From the NCBI RefSeq assembly GCF_000015245.1, contig NC_008700.1, positions 1,060,001-1,124,000 on the forward strand: a DNA stretch of 64,000 nucleotides. The letters run 5' to 3'. This stretch comes from Shewanella amazonensis SB2B. GTDB taxonomy: Bacteria > Pseudomonadota > Gammaproteobacteria > Enterobacterales > Shewanellaceae. The notes under the pieces are model-generated. The model saw only the letters and a program-made list of their open reading frames with translations. It had not been told where the DNA came from and did no database searches. Shown here in pieces: positions 6,895-15,491 of the stretch (its first letter is position 1; each line of letters begins with the position of its first letter). The position numbers were made by a program, and so were the translations under genes.

Positions 6895-8685
6895 ATGAAA
6901 CACATTAGAAACTTCTCCATCATTGCCCACATCGACCACGGCAAGTCCACTCTGTCTGATCGCCTTATTCAGGTGTGTGGTGGTCTGACGGACCGTGAGA
7001 TGGCCGAACAGGTCCTGGATTCCATGGATCTTGAGCGTGAGCGTGGCATTACCATTAAAGCCCAGAGTGTGACCCTGGACTACACTGCTAAAAATGGTGA
7101 GACCTATCAGCTGAACTTCATTGATACCCCCGGCCACGTGGACTTCTCCTATGAAGTATCCCGTTCTCTTGCTGCCTGTGAAGGCGCGCTCTTGGTGGTG
7201 GATGCCGGTCAGGGCGTAGAAGCCCAGACACTGGCCAACTGTTACACGGCACTGGAAATGGATCTGGAAGTGGTGCCGGTATTGAACAAAATCGACCTGC
7301 CCCAGGCCGAGCCTGAGCGTGTGGCCGCCGAGATTGAAGACATAGTCGGTATCGAAGCCACAGATGCGGTGCGCTGCTCTGCCAAGACAGGTGTCGGTAT
7401 CGGTGAAGTACTCGAGACCATAGTGGCGCAGATCCCGTCGCCGGAAGGCGACCCTGAGGCGCCACTGCAGGCGCTTATCATCGACTCCTGGTTCGACAGC
7501 TACCTTGGCGTTGTGTCGTTGGTGCGTATCAAGAACGGTGTGCTCAAGAAGGGCGACAAGTTCAAGGTGATGAGTACAGGCCAGGCGTACAACGCGGATC
7601 GCGTCGGTATCTTCACACCGAAGATGAAAGACCAGGCTGAACTTAAAACCGGTCAGGTTGGTTATGTTATCGCTGGCATCAAAGAAATTCACGGCGCGCC
7701 CGTGGGTGATACCCTGACCCTGGCCAAGCACGGTGCCGACAAACCGCTGCCGGGCTTTAAGAAGGCGAAGCCTCAGGTATACGCCGGTGTGTTTACCATC
7801 TCCACCGACGACTACGAAAGCTTCCGTGATGCGCTCAACAAGCTCAGCCTCAACGATGCTTCTTTGCAGTTTGAGCCAGAAACCTCTTCGGCTCTGGGCT
7901 TTGGTTTCCGTATCGGTTACCTGGGTCTGCTGCACATGGAAATCATTCAGGAACGTCTGGAGCGTGAATACGATCTGGACCTCATCACCACGGCCCCTAC
8001 CGTGGAATACGAAGTGCTGCTCACCAACGGCGAAACCCTGTACGTGGATAACCCGTCGGATCTGCCGGCCACCAATTACATCGAAGAGATGCGTGAGCCT
8101 ATCGTTCAGGCCAACATTCTGGTGCCGAAAGAGTATCTGGGTAACGTGATCACCCTGTGTATCGAGAAGCGCGGCGTACAGAAGAACATGGTTTACCACG
8201 GTAACCAGGTGGCCCTGACTTACGATATCCCAGCCGCTGAAGTGGTGATGGACTTCTTCGACCGACTCAAGTCGACCAGCCGTGGTTATGCCTCGCTGGA
8301 ATATAACTTTATCCGCTTCGAGCCCGCCGACATGGTGCGTCTGGACGTGCTGATCAACGGCGACCGCGTGGACGCGCTGGCGATGATCATTCACCGCTCC
8401 AACATCCGCCACAAGGGTATTGCCCTGGTGGACAAGATGAAAGAGCTGATCCCAAGGCAGATGTTTGATATCGCCATTCAGGCGGCCGTTGGTAACCAGG
8501 TTGTCGCCCGCTCCACCGTGAAGGCCTTGCGTAAAGACGTAACCGCCAAGTGTTACGGTGGTGACGTGTCCCGTAAGAAGAAACTGTTGCAGAAGCAGAA
8601 AGAAGGTAAGAAGCGGATGAAGCAACTGGGTAACGTGGAAGTACCTCAGGAAGCCTTCCTCGCGGTGCTCAAGCTTAACGAATGA
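6895..8685 (+). CDS. lepA: Elongation factor 4 (LepA)
   Basis: A 596-residue translational GTPase. Domain order is GTPase (about 1-180; G1 AHIDHGKST, G3 DTPGH, G4 NKID), EF-Tu-like domain II, EF-G-like domains III and V, and the LepA-specific basic C-terminal domain (GGDVSRKKKLLQKQKEGKKR). LepA acts on ribosomes, with reported roles in back-translocation and in translation initiation or 30S maturation. It follows the rpoE operon and precedes lepB, as in E. coli. No overlap with its neighbours. Confidence 0.98.
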   Translation: MKHIRNFSIIAHIDHGKSTLSDRLIQVCGGLTDREMAEQVLDSMDLERERGITIKAQSVTLDYTAKNGETYQLNFIDTPGHVDFSYEVSRSLAACEGALLVVDAGQGVEAQTLANCYTALEMDLEVVPVLNKIDLPQAEPERVAAEIEDIVGIEATDAVRCSAKTGVGIGEVLETIVAQIPSPEGDPEAPLQALIIDSWFDSYLGVVSLVRIKNGVLKKGDKFKVMSTGQAYNADRVGIFTPKMKDQAELKTGQVGYVIAGIKEIHGAPVGDTLTLAKHGADKPLPGFKKAKPQVYAGVFTISTDDYESFRDALNKLSLNDASLQFEPETSSALGFGFRIGYLGLLHMEIIQERLEREYDLDLITTAPTVEYEVLLTNGETLYVDNPSDLPATNYIEEMREPIVQANILVPKEYLGNVITLCIEKRGVQKNMVYHGNQVALTYDIPAAEVVMDFFDRLKSTSRGYASLEYNFIRFEPADMVRLDVLINGDRVDALAMIIHRSNIRHKGIALVDKMKELIPRQMFDIAIQAAVGNQVVARSTVKALRKDVTAKCYGGDVSRKKKLLQKQKEGKKRMKQLGNVEVPQEAFLAVLKLNE

Positions 8686-8736
8686 TCACACTCTTTTACT
8701 TGCTTCCCTAAGCCCTGCTTAGGTAAAACAACGATA

Positions 8737-8762
8737 AAGGCGCCGCAGTATGCGGCGCTTTG
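8737..8762 (+). terminator. Hairpin between lepA and lepB
   Basis: GCGCCGCA-GTA-TGCGGCGC forms a strong 8-base-pair stem (8740-8758) flanked by AAA and TTT, but the T-run is short. A second perfect repeat, CCTAAGC-CCT-GCTTAGG, lies at 8707-8723. Termination here may be partial. Confidence 0.5.
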
Positions 8763-8869
8763 GTTAGCAGATCTTTTGGGTGTGCTCACCAAAGCGACTG
8801 GCTCTGAGTCAAATTCGTTTGCCGCAGAGTTAAGCCAATCACTTTTAATGCCAAGGAGTTAACCCGTTA

Positions 8870-9787
8870 ATGGCTGCGTATTTTTCACAAATTCTGGTGA
8901 TAGTCACCCTGGTGTCAGGGTTGATTTGGCTGTTTGATGTGTTGTTTCAGGCCCCTAAGCGCAAGGCCGCATTGGCTGTGGCTCAGTCCGGCGATGCCAA
9001 CCTGTCAGAAGACGCTGTCGAAGCCATCACCAAGGAACCCTACATAGTCGAAACCGCACACTCTGTGTTCCCGGTCATCGCCTTTGTATTGGTGCTGCGT
9101 TCGTTCCTGTATGAACCTTTTCAAATTCCGTCCGGCTCCATGATGCCAACCCTGTTGGTGGGGGACTTTATTCTGGTGGAAAAATTCAGCTACGGCATCA
9201 AAGAGCCTATGTGGCGCAAAGAGGTTATCGCCACAGGTAAGCCGGAGCGCGGTGATGTGGTGGTCTTCAAATACCCTGAAGATCCCAGAATTGACTATAT
9301 TAAGCGTGTGGTAGGCCTGCCGGGAGACCGCGTGTTTTATCAAAACAAAGAGCTCTACATTCAGCGAGCCTGTGTTGAAGGCGAGATCTGCCAGAGCGTC
9401 CCAGCCAAGGTTGACCGTATTGCCCTTGGCGACAGCGAGTTTGTGCAGGATGGCGTGCGTCTTAAGCATTACAAAGAGCAGCTTGGCGACGTTGAGCACG
9501 AAATTTTGATTAATCCAGCCCGCCCCGACATGCGCGGCATGTTCTACCGCAAAGGCAGTGTGCCAGCGGGTGAATTTGTGGTGCCGGAAGGCCAATACTT
9601 TGTGATGGGTGATAACCGCGACAACAGTACCGACAGCCGTTTTTGGGGCTTTGTGCCCGAAGAGAACCTTGTGGGTAAGGCCGTGGCCATTTGGATTAGC
9701 TTTGAGTTTGACCGCAAGCCATCTGACACCCTGCCAACCTGGGTGCCCACAGGTGTGCGTTTTGAGCGCGTAGGCGGTATCCAGTGA
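8870..9787 (+). CDS. lepB: Signal peptidase I
   Basis: A 305-residue inner-membrane serine protease that removes signal peptides from exported proteins. There are two N-terminal transmembrane segments (about 4-24 and 63-82). The catalytic Ser90 lies in IPSGSMMPTLL, and the catalytic Lys lies in DYIKRVVGLPGD (about residue 145). The conserved MGDNRDNSTDSRFWG box lies near residue 245. Its stop overlaps the GTG start of rnc by 4 bases, so lepB-rnc-era is a coupled operon. Confidence 0.97.
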   Translation: MAAYFSQILVIVTLVSGLIWLFDVLFQAPKRKAALAVAQSGDANLSEDAVEAITKEPYIVETAHSVFPVIAFVLVLRSFLYEPFQIPSGSMMPTLLVGDFILVEKFSYGIKEPMWRKEVIATGKPERGDVVVFKYPEDPRIDYIKRVVGLPGDRVFYQNKELYIQRACVEGEICQSVPAKVDRIALGDSEFVQDGVRLKHYKEQLGDVEHEILINPARPDMRGMFYRKGSVPAGEFVVPEGQYFVMGDNRDNSTDSRFWGFVPEENLVGKAVAIWISFEFDRKPSDTLPTWVPTGVRFERVGGIQ

Positions 9788-10473
9788 GCATGATGGAGCC
9801 GATTAAAAATCTGCCGCGACTGTGCCGGACTCTGGGCTATGAGTTCAGCGATATCCGTCTGCTTGAGCAGGCACTGACTCACAGAAGTGCCTCAAACCAG
9901 CATAACGAACGGCTGGAGTTTTTGGGTGATTCCATTCTCTCCATCGTGATATCCGATGCGCTGTTTCATCAGTTCCCCAAGGCCACGGAAGGTGACCTGA
10001 GCCGTATGCGCGCCACCCTAGTGCGGGGCGATACCCTGGCGGTGATTGCCAAGGAATTCAAGCTGGGGGATTACCTCAATCTGGGCCCGGGAGAGCTCAA
10101 GAGCGGTGGTTTCCGCCGGGAGTCTATCCTGGCGGATGCGGTGGAAGCCATCATAGGTGCCGTCTATTTGGATGCGGACCTTGAAACCTGCCGCAGTTTA
10201 TTGCTGGGCTGGTACGAAACCAGGCTTGCCGACATCAAGCCCGGGGTTGGCCAAAAGGATGCCAAGACCCTGCTTCAGGAGTATCTGCAGGGAATGAAAA
10301 AGCCCCTGCCTGAATATCAGGTGACCCAGGTAGAAGGTGAGGCGCACGATCAGACCTTTACCGTGGAATGCCGGGTGACCGACCTTGCCGATGCCGTCGT
10401 GGGTGTTGGCAGTTCTCGCCGTAAAGCCGAACAAATGGCGGCGGCACAAGTTTTGGAATTATTGAATCAATGA
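9784..10473 (+). CDS. rnc: Ribonuclease III
   Basis: A 229-residue double-strand-specific endoribonuclease (E. coli 226). The signature NERLEFLGDSIL carries the metal-binding Glu and Asp (about residues 44-50), and DAVEAIIGAVYLD completes the active site. A double-stranded RNA-binding domain covers about residues 158-226. It processes rRNA and many mRNAs. I chose GTG at 9784, which overlaps the lepB stop; ATG at 9790 is an in-frame alternative. It overlaps era by 4 bases (ATGA). Confidence 0.96.
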   Translation: MSMMEPIKNLPRLCRTLGYEFSDIRLLEQALTHRSASNQHNERLEFLGDSILSIVISDALFHQFPKATEGDLSRMRATLVRGDTLAVIAKEFKLGDYLNLGPGELKSGGFRRESILADAVEAIIGAVYLDADLETCRSLLLGWYETRLADIKPGVGQKDAKTLLQEYLQGMKKPLPEYQVTQVEGEAHDQTFTVECRVTDLADAVVGVGSSRRKAEQMAAAQVLELLNQ

Positions 10474-11468
10474 GCAAGAAACCCGCACCAGGCGTACCGG
10501 AAAACGAACCAAGCCTGGAAGATTTGCTGGCACAGATGAACAGCCAGAATCAACCCGAAGAGCACTACGATGTGACCTATTGTGGCATGGTAGCCATCGT
10601 TGGTCGTCCCAACGTAGGTAAATCCACCTTGCTCAACAAGTTGCTGAAGCAAAAAATCAGTATTACTTCCCGTAAGCCCCAGACCACCCGTCACCGCATT
10701 ATGGGTATTCATACCGAAGGACCGAATCAAATCGTCTTTATTGATACCCCTGGTCTGCACATTGAAGAAAAGCGTGCCATCAACCGCCTGATGAACCGTG
10801 CTGCTGCCAGCTCCCTGGCCGATGTGTCCATGGTCATCTTTGTCGTGGACGGCATGGAATGGACTGCCGACGATGAAATGGTGCTGAACAAGCTGCGCCG
10901 CGGCGGTGAGCATCGCAAGACAGTGCTGGCCATCAACAAGGTTGATGGCATCAAGGAAAAAGAAGATCTGTTCCCATACCTTATCGAAGTATCCAAGAAA
11001 TACCCCTTCGATGACATAGTGCCAGTGTCGGCCAAACAGGGCTCTAATGTAGAGCGGCTGCTGGATTTGGCCCGTGAATCGCTGCCCGAGTCTGTGTTCT
11101 TCTTCCCCGAAGACTATGTTACCGACCGCAGCCAGCGCTTTATGGCCTCTGAGATTGTCCGTGAAAAGCTGATGCGCTTCCTCGGCGATGAACTGCCTTA
11201 CGATGCCACGGTGGAAATCGAACAGTTCAAGATGATGGAAAACGGTGTTTACCAAATCAATGCCCTGGTACTGGTTGAGCGCGATGGCCAGAAACGTATG
11301 GTCATTGGTAAAAAAGGCGAGCGTATTCGCACCATTGCCACCGAGGCCCGCAAAGACATGGAGCGCCTGTTCGATAACAAGGTATTCCTTGAGGTTTGGG
11401 TGAAGGTGAAATCCGGCTGGGCCGACGACGAGCGGGCCCTTCGCAGTCTGGGTTACGGCGAAGATTAA
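10470..11468 (+). CDS. era: GTPase Era
   Basis: A 332-residue Ras-like GTPase that binds the 3' end of 16S rRNA during 30S assembly. G1 is GRPNVGKST (about residue 46), G3 is DTPG and G4 is NKVD. The C-terminal KH domain has the VIGKKGERI loop. The protein is about 30 residues longer than E. coli Era (301): residues 1-34 form a Pro/Glu/Gln-rich extension before the GTPase core (CGMVAIVGRP). The ATG overlaps the rnc stop, which supports this start. Confidence 0.96.
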   Translation: MSKKPAPGVPENEPSLEDLLAQMNSQNQPEEHYDVTYCGMVAIVGRPNVGKSTLLNKLLKQKISITSRKPQTTRHRIMGIHTEGPNQIVFIDTPGLHIEEKRAINRLMNRAAASSLADVSMVIFVVDGMEWTADDEMVLNKLRRGGEHRKTVLAINKVDGIKEKEDLFPYLIEVSKKYPFDDIVPVSAKQGSNVERLLDLARESLPESVFFFPEDYVTDRSQRFMASEIVREKLMRFLGDELPYDATVEIEQFKMMENGVYQINALVLVERDGQKRMVIGKKGERIRTIATEARKDMERLFDNKVFLEVWVKVKSGWADDERALRSLGYGED

Positions 11469-11481
11469 TCCCGGGGCCGCG

Positions 11482-12156
11482 ATGGAAAGGGGTTACCTGC
11501 TGCATTCGCGTCCCTATCGGGAAAACAGCGCCATCGTAAACCTCTTGGTGGATGGCGCAGGTCGGGTCGATGCCATTGCGCGGCTCGGCAGCGGCAAGCG
11601 CTCCAGTCGGGCGCTGCTGCAACCCTTCCAGCCTTTACTGTTTTCACTGTCGGGCAAGGGAGAACTCAGAACCCTTATTCAGCCCGAAGCCTATGCCCCG
11701 GCGATTCCGCTGCAGGGCGACGCTCTCTATGCCGCTATGTACCTCAATGAACTCCTGATGCGCTGCCTCAGCCACAGTCATGCGGGCGAGGGGCTGTTTT
11801 TCAGCTACCACCAGACACTGATGTCCATGGCCAAGGGGTTTTGCCAAAGTCAGCTGAGATACTTTGAGCTGTCACTGCTTGAAGAGCTTGGCGCCTGTCC
11901 ATCGCTCTCGGATGATACCCTTGGCACGGCCATCAGTGCCGAATGTGCCTACAGGCCCTGCCCCGAGGGAGGCCTTGCCCCAAGTACACTGGAAAAAGCC
12001 ATTTCCGGTCGGGCGATTCTTGCTTTGGCCGAGAAGAATCTCTCCGAGGCCGATTTTGCCGCAGCAAGGCAGTTGCTCAGGTTTCTATTGGCCCCCTTTG
12101 TTGGCAATAAGCCCTTGGTCAGCCGGCAGCTCTTCGCCAATCGAAACAAAAGCTGA
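11482..12156 (+). CDS. recO: DNA repair protein RecO
   Basis: A 224-residue protein (E. coli 242). The N-terminal OB fold runs from about residue 1 (ERGYLLHSRPYRENSAIVNLL) to 80, followed by the helical domain. RecO, with RecR and RecF, loads RecA onto SSB-coated single-stranded DNA and anneals strands. It begins 13 bases after era, as in the enteric rnc-era-recO operon. Confidence 0.93.
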   Translation: MERGYLLHSRPYRENSAIVNLLVDGAGRVDAIARLGSGKRSSRALLQPFQPLLFSLSGKGELRTLIQPEAYAPAIPLQGDALYAAMYLNELLMRCLSHSHAGEGLFFSYHQTLMSMAKGFCQSQLRYFELSLLEELGACPSLSDDTLGTAISAECAYRPCPEGGLAPSTLEKAISGRAILALAEKNLSEADFAAARQLLRFLLAPFVGNKPLVSRQLFANRNKS

Positions 12157-12269
12157 GTTCACACAAGCGTTTGCTGCCAGAGGCAAATACATAGCTGCCT
12201 ATATCAAGGCTCGGAGTGATTCAGTACAATGCAGTCAATATTGCCAAGACAATTCTGAAGGAGTACCCG

Positions 12270-13007
12270 ATGAGCCGCATTCTTCTGGGCGTGAACATCG
12301 ACCACATCGCCACCCTGCGCCAGGCTCGTGGCACCAACTACCCGGACCCAGTACACGCTGCTGCCGTGGCTGAGCATGCCGGCGCCGATGGCATCACCAT
12401 TCACCTGCGTGAAGACAGGCGCCATATCATTGACCGCGATGTGTACCTGTTGGCCAAAACCCTTAAAACAAGGATGAATTTCGAGTGTGCTGTTACCGAG
12501 GAGATGCTCAATATCGCCTGTGAGGTTAAACCCACCTATGTGTGTTTGGTGCCTGAGAAGCGTGAAGAGCTGACTACTGAAGGCGGTCTGGATGTAGCTG
12601 GGCAGAAGGATAAAATCCGCGCTGCTGTTGAGCGTTTGACAGCCCAGGGTATTCTGGTGTCGCTCTTTATCGATGCCGACAAGACCCAAATCGATGCGGC
12701 GCACGAAGTGGGGGCACCCTATATCGAAATCCACACCGGCCGTTATGCCGATGCCCACACCGAGGCCGAAGCCGAAATAGAGCTTGAGCGCATCGCATCC
12801 ATGGCCAAATACGCCCATGGTTTGGGGATTACCGTGAATGCCGGTCACGGTTTGCACTACCACAACGTCAAGCCCATCGCCGCCATTCCTGAGCTGTATG
12901 AGCTCAATATTGGCCACGCCATTGTCGCCCGCAGTGCAATCGATGGCCTGGAGAAGGCCGTGCGCGACATGAAGCAGCTGATGCTTGAAGGTCGTCGGGG
13001 CGAATAA
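12270..13007 (+). CDS. pdxJ: Pyridoxine 5'-phosphate synthase PdxJ
   Basis: A 245-residue TIM-barrel enzyme that condenses 1-deoxyxylulose 5-phosphate with 3-amino-2-oxopropyl phosphate in vitamin B6 synthesis. The N-terminus LLGVNIDHIATLRQARGTNYP and the later VTEEML and NAGHGLHYHNV stretches are family signatures. The start at ATG 12270 is supported by AAGGAG at 12259-12264 and by family length (about 243); the frame is open further upstream but that region does not resemble PdxJ. The stop overlaps the acpS ATG by 1 base. Confidence 0.96.
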   Translation: MSRILLGVNIDHIATLRQARGTNYPDPVHAAAVAEHAGADGITIHLREDRRHIIDRDVYLLAKTLKTRMNFECAVTEEMLNIACEVKPTYVCLVPEKREELTTEGGLDVAGQKDKIRAAVERLTAQGILVSLFIDADKTQIDAAHEVGAPYIEIHTGRYADAHTEAEAEIELERIASMAKYAHGLGITVNAGHGLHYHNVKPIAAIPELYELNIGHAIVARSAIDGLEKAVRDMKQLMLEGRRGE

Positions 13008-13384
13008 TGTCAGTGCTCGGGCTGGGGACAGACATAGTTGAGATTGAACGTATCCGCAGCCAACTTGAGCGCGGTGGCGACAGGCTCGCCAAGCGGATAC
13101 TGACGGAATCCGAACTGGCGATTTTTGTCGGCAGCGGTCAGCGCGAGTTGTATCTTGCCAAGCGCTTTGCCGCCAAGGAAGCGGTGGCCAAGGCGCTGGG
13201 TACAGGCATAGGTCGTGGCGTGTCGTTTCAACATATCGAGACCTACAGCGATGAGTTTGGTGCCCCCTGTGTACGCCTGAGTGACGGCGCCCTTGAGCGG
13301 ATGCAGCAGCTGGGCGGCAGCCAAATCCGCCTGTCCATCGCCGATGAGCGGCATTATGCGGTGGCAACCGCCATACTCTGTTGA
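13007..13384 (+). CDS. acpS: Holo-[acyl-carrier-protein] synthase AcpS
   Basis: A 125-residue phosphopantetheinyl transferase (E. coli 126). It moves 4'-phosphopantetheine from CoA to apo-ACP. The Mg2+ ligands are Asp9 in GLGTDIVEI and the Glu in RFAAKEAVAKALGTG. It overlaps the pdxJ stop by one base (TAATG), so pdxJ-acpS is coupled, as in E. coli, and the pair ends at a strong terminator. Confidence 0.96.
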   Translation: MSVLGLGTDIVEIERIRSQLERGGDRLAKRILTESELAIFVGSGQRELYLAKRFAAKEAVAKALGTGIGRGVSFQHIETYSDEFGAPCVRLSDGALERMQQLGGSQIRLSIADERHYAVATAILC

Positions 13385-13396
13385 GTGCGTAAGTTT

Positions 13397-13421
13397 AAGG
13401 GAGCCTGGCTCCCTTTTTTTG
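13397..13421 (+). terminator. Terminator after pdxJ-acpS
   Basis: AAGGGAGC-CTG-GCTCCCTT stem followed by a run of seven T. Confidence 0.85.
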
Positions 13422-13549
13422 TGGCTGGTGAAAGGTGGCTTGTTAATGAAGGCTTTCTTTGCTTTACTGGTACATCCGTACCAAATAGTGTGTTTGGTCC
13501 GCTATTGGTCAGTAAAACCACAATAAGAATCCATGCCAGTGAGAGCCTT

Positions 13550-14077
13550 ATGAAGACAGCAGCAGAGCAACTGGCACGCTATAAGAGTGTGCACCTGAAC
13601 CCCAACAACATTAAAACCCACTTTGTTGGTATTCCCCTTATCATCTGGTCGGCCTTTGTCTGGCTTGGGCTGATCCGCTTTGAGCTTGGCGGCTTTGGCG
13701 AGGCCAGCGCGGCAATGGTGTTTACTTTGGTCGTGCTGGCTTACTACCTTAAACTGCACCTGCGCCTTGCCGTTGGCATGCTGATGTTTATCCTGCCGGT
13801 GCTTTACACCTCAGACATGATGGCGACAGTCCCCCACGCCGCCTGGATTGCCGCTGTCGTGTTTGTGATTGGCTGGGTGTTCCAACTGATTGGTCACAAG
13901 TACGAAAAGGCCAAGCCGGCGTTTGTGGATGATATGAATCAGCTGTTGATTGGACCTTTCTTTTTGATGGCTGAGGTGTATTTTGCATTGGGATTTGAAA
14001 AAGCGCTCGAGCGTGAGATTACGCCACAGGCCATAGCGCTGCGAAGAGTGCTTGAAGCGAGCCGCAAGACCGCTTGA
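13550..14077 (+). CDS. Mpo1-like (DUF962) membrane protein
   Basis: A 175-residue protein with about four transmembrane helices. The N-terminal motif YKSVHLNPNNIKTHFVGIP, the central DMMATVPHAAW and VFQLIGHKYEKAKPA carry the conserved histidines of the DUF962/Mpo1 family. Yeast Mpo1 is an Fe(II)-dependent dioxygenase that shortens 2-hydroxy fatty acids by one carbon; the bacterial substrate is unknown. The frame stays open upstream to 13385, but that part crosses the acpS terminator, so ATG 13550 is the sensible start. It stands alone between two terminators. Confidence 0.8.
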   Translation: MKTAAEQLARYKSVHLNPNNIKTHFVGIPLIIWSAFVWLGLIRFELGGFGEASAAMVFTLVVLAYYLKLHLRLAVGMLMFILPVLYTSDMMATVPHAAWIAAVVFVIGWVFQLIGHKYEKAKPAFVDDMNQLLIGPFFLMAEVYFALGFEKALEREITPQAIALRRVLEASRKTA

Positions 14078-14096
14078 TTGAAAGAGACATGATAAG

Positions 14097-14123
14097 AAAA
14101 AAGACGCTCATGGCGTCTTTTTT
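14097..14123. terminator. Bidirectional terminator
   Basis: AAAAGACGC-TCATG-GCGTCTTTT with A-run before and T-run after. It can serve both the Mpo1-like gene (plus) and the CNNM/CorC gene (minus), which end on either side. Confidence 0.8.
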
Positions 14124-15397
14124 GCGTTATCGGGGGCCTGATACAGATCCGGCATCACCCTCACGGTTTTCACCATATTTTCGGCCACTTCCATCACCTC
14201 AATGGGGTAGCCTTCGAGGCGTAAACTGGTATTGGGGGAGGGGATGTCTTCCAGGTATTCGAGGATAAGGCCGTTCAGCGTTTTCGGGCCGTCAGTGGGC
14301 AGTTCCCACTTCATTTCTTTATTCAGCTCGCGGATGTTGATACTCGCATCGATAAGCAGGCTGCCATCTTCCTGAGGATGGATCTCTTCACTGGCAGTCG
14401 GCACCATAGAGGTGGTGAAATCACCCACAATCTCTTCAAGAATGTCTTCCAGTGTGACCAGACCCTGAATATCACCGTATTCATCGACCACCAGACCAAT
14501 ACGTTCCTTGTTATGCTGGAAGTTGGCCAGTTGCACGTTAAGGGGGGTGCCCTCGGGGATAAAGTAGAGTTCTTTTACAGCTCTGAGCAGAGTGGCTTTG
14601 CTGAACTCTTCCTTGGACTGCAGGCGTAAGGCGTCTCTCAGGTGAATAAAGCCTACGGCGTCGTCTATGGTGTCGCGGTATACCAGTACCCGGGTATGGG
14701 GGCTGGTGACCACCTGACGGTTAATCTGTTTGAAGTCATCGTTGACGTTGATGGCATAAATTTCGGCGCGGGGGATCATGATGTCTTCCACCGTCACCTT
14801 CTCGAGGTCGAGTATTGACAGCAGCATGTCCTGGTGACGCTGGGGGATAAGGGCGCCGGCCTCGTGTACCACAGTGCGCAGTTCTTCCTGGCTGAGGGCA
14901 TCATTGGTCGCCACGTTGCGAATACCAATAAGCCGCAAAATGCCGGAGGTGATGATATTCATCACCTTCACCAGGGGCTGCAATATCACCAGCAGCCATT
15001 TAAGCAGCAGGCTCGAGGGGTAAGCGATGCGCTCAGGATGCAGCGCGGCCACTGTCTTTGGGGTGACTTCGGCAAATACCAGCACTACCACGGTCAGCAA
15101 ACCTGTGGCGATGGCCACACCCACGTCGCCCCATATCCGCATACCAATAATGGTCGCTATGGCGGAGGCGAGGATGTTCACCAGGTTGTTACCAATCAGG
15201 ATAAGGCCAATCAGGCGGTCGGGGCGGTCCAGCAGCTTGGATGCGCGTTTGGCGCCCTTGTGTCCGTTGCTGGCCAAATGTCTGAGCCGATAGCGGTTCA
15301 AAGACATCATGGCCGTTTCAGAGCCAGAGAAATAGGCAGAAATGAGGATTAACACTAAAAGCGACAGCAGGAGTGTTCCGGTCGATATCGCGTCCAA
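14108..15397 (-). CDS. yfjD: CNNM/CorC-family membrane protein (YfjD type)
   Basis: A 429-residue protein. It has an N-terminal CNNM transmembrane domain (about residues 1-185, four hydrophobic segments, opening STGTLLLSLLVLILISAYFS). This is followed by a pair of CBS domains (about 205-330; IMIPRAEIYAIN and GLVTLEDILEEIVGD) and a C-terminal CorC/HlyC domain (about 340-425). Relatives are linked to Mg2+ and Co2+ export or resistance. In E. coli yfjD lies beside ypjD and ffh, exactly as here. The last codons overlap the bidirectional terminator hairpin. Confidence 0.85.
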   Translation of the reverse strand: MDAISTGTLLLSLLVLILISAYFSGSETAMMSLNRYRLRHLASNGHKGAKRASKLLDRPDRLIGLILIGNNLVNILASAIATIIGMRIWGDVGVAIATGLLTVVVLVFAEVTPKTVAALHPERIAYPSSLLLKWLLVILQPLVKVMNIITSGILRLIGIRNVATNDALSQEELRTVVHEAGALIPQRHQDMLLSILDLEKVTVEDIMIPRAEIYAINVNDDFKQINRQVVTSPHTRVLVYRDTIDDAVGFIHLRDALRLQSKEEFSKATLLRAVKELYFIPEGTPLNVQLANFQHNKERIGLVVDEYGDIQGLVTLEDILEEIVGDFTTSMVPTASEEIHPQEDGSLLIDASINIRELNKEMKWELPTDGPKTLNGLILEYLEDIPSPNTSLRLEGYPIEVMEVAENMVKTVRVMPDLYQAPDNAKKTP

Positions 15398-15491
15398 GCA
15401 AAGGCTCCACTATGGCCAGGAGATGTAAGTAAATACTGGCATTTTAAAGGGGTGTCAAGTTAGCCAAGGGGCTAAGCCCCCGGACGGGGAC

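Noticed and set aside
6811..8625. Long minus-strand open frame (604 codons) opposite lepA
   Set aside because: Fully antisense to the highly conserved lepA gene; the translation is His/Val-rich with no domain, as expected for a shadow frame.
12204..13367. Minus-strand open frame of 387 codons opposite pdxJ-acpS
   Set aside because: Antisense to two confidently assigned genes; no supporting motif.
13385..13549. N-terminal extension of the Mpo1-like gene
   Set aside because: The in-frame stretch crosses the acpS terminator and lacks similarity to the family; ATG 13550 is the better start.
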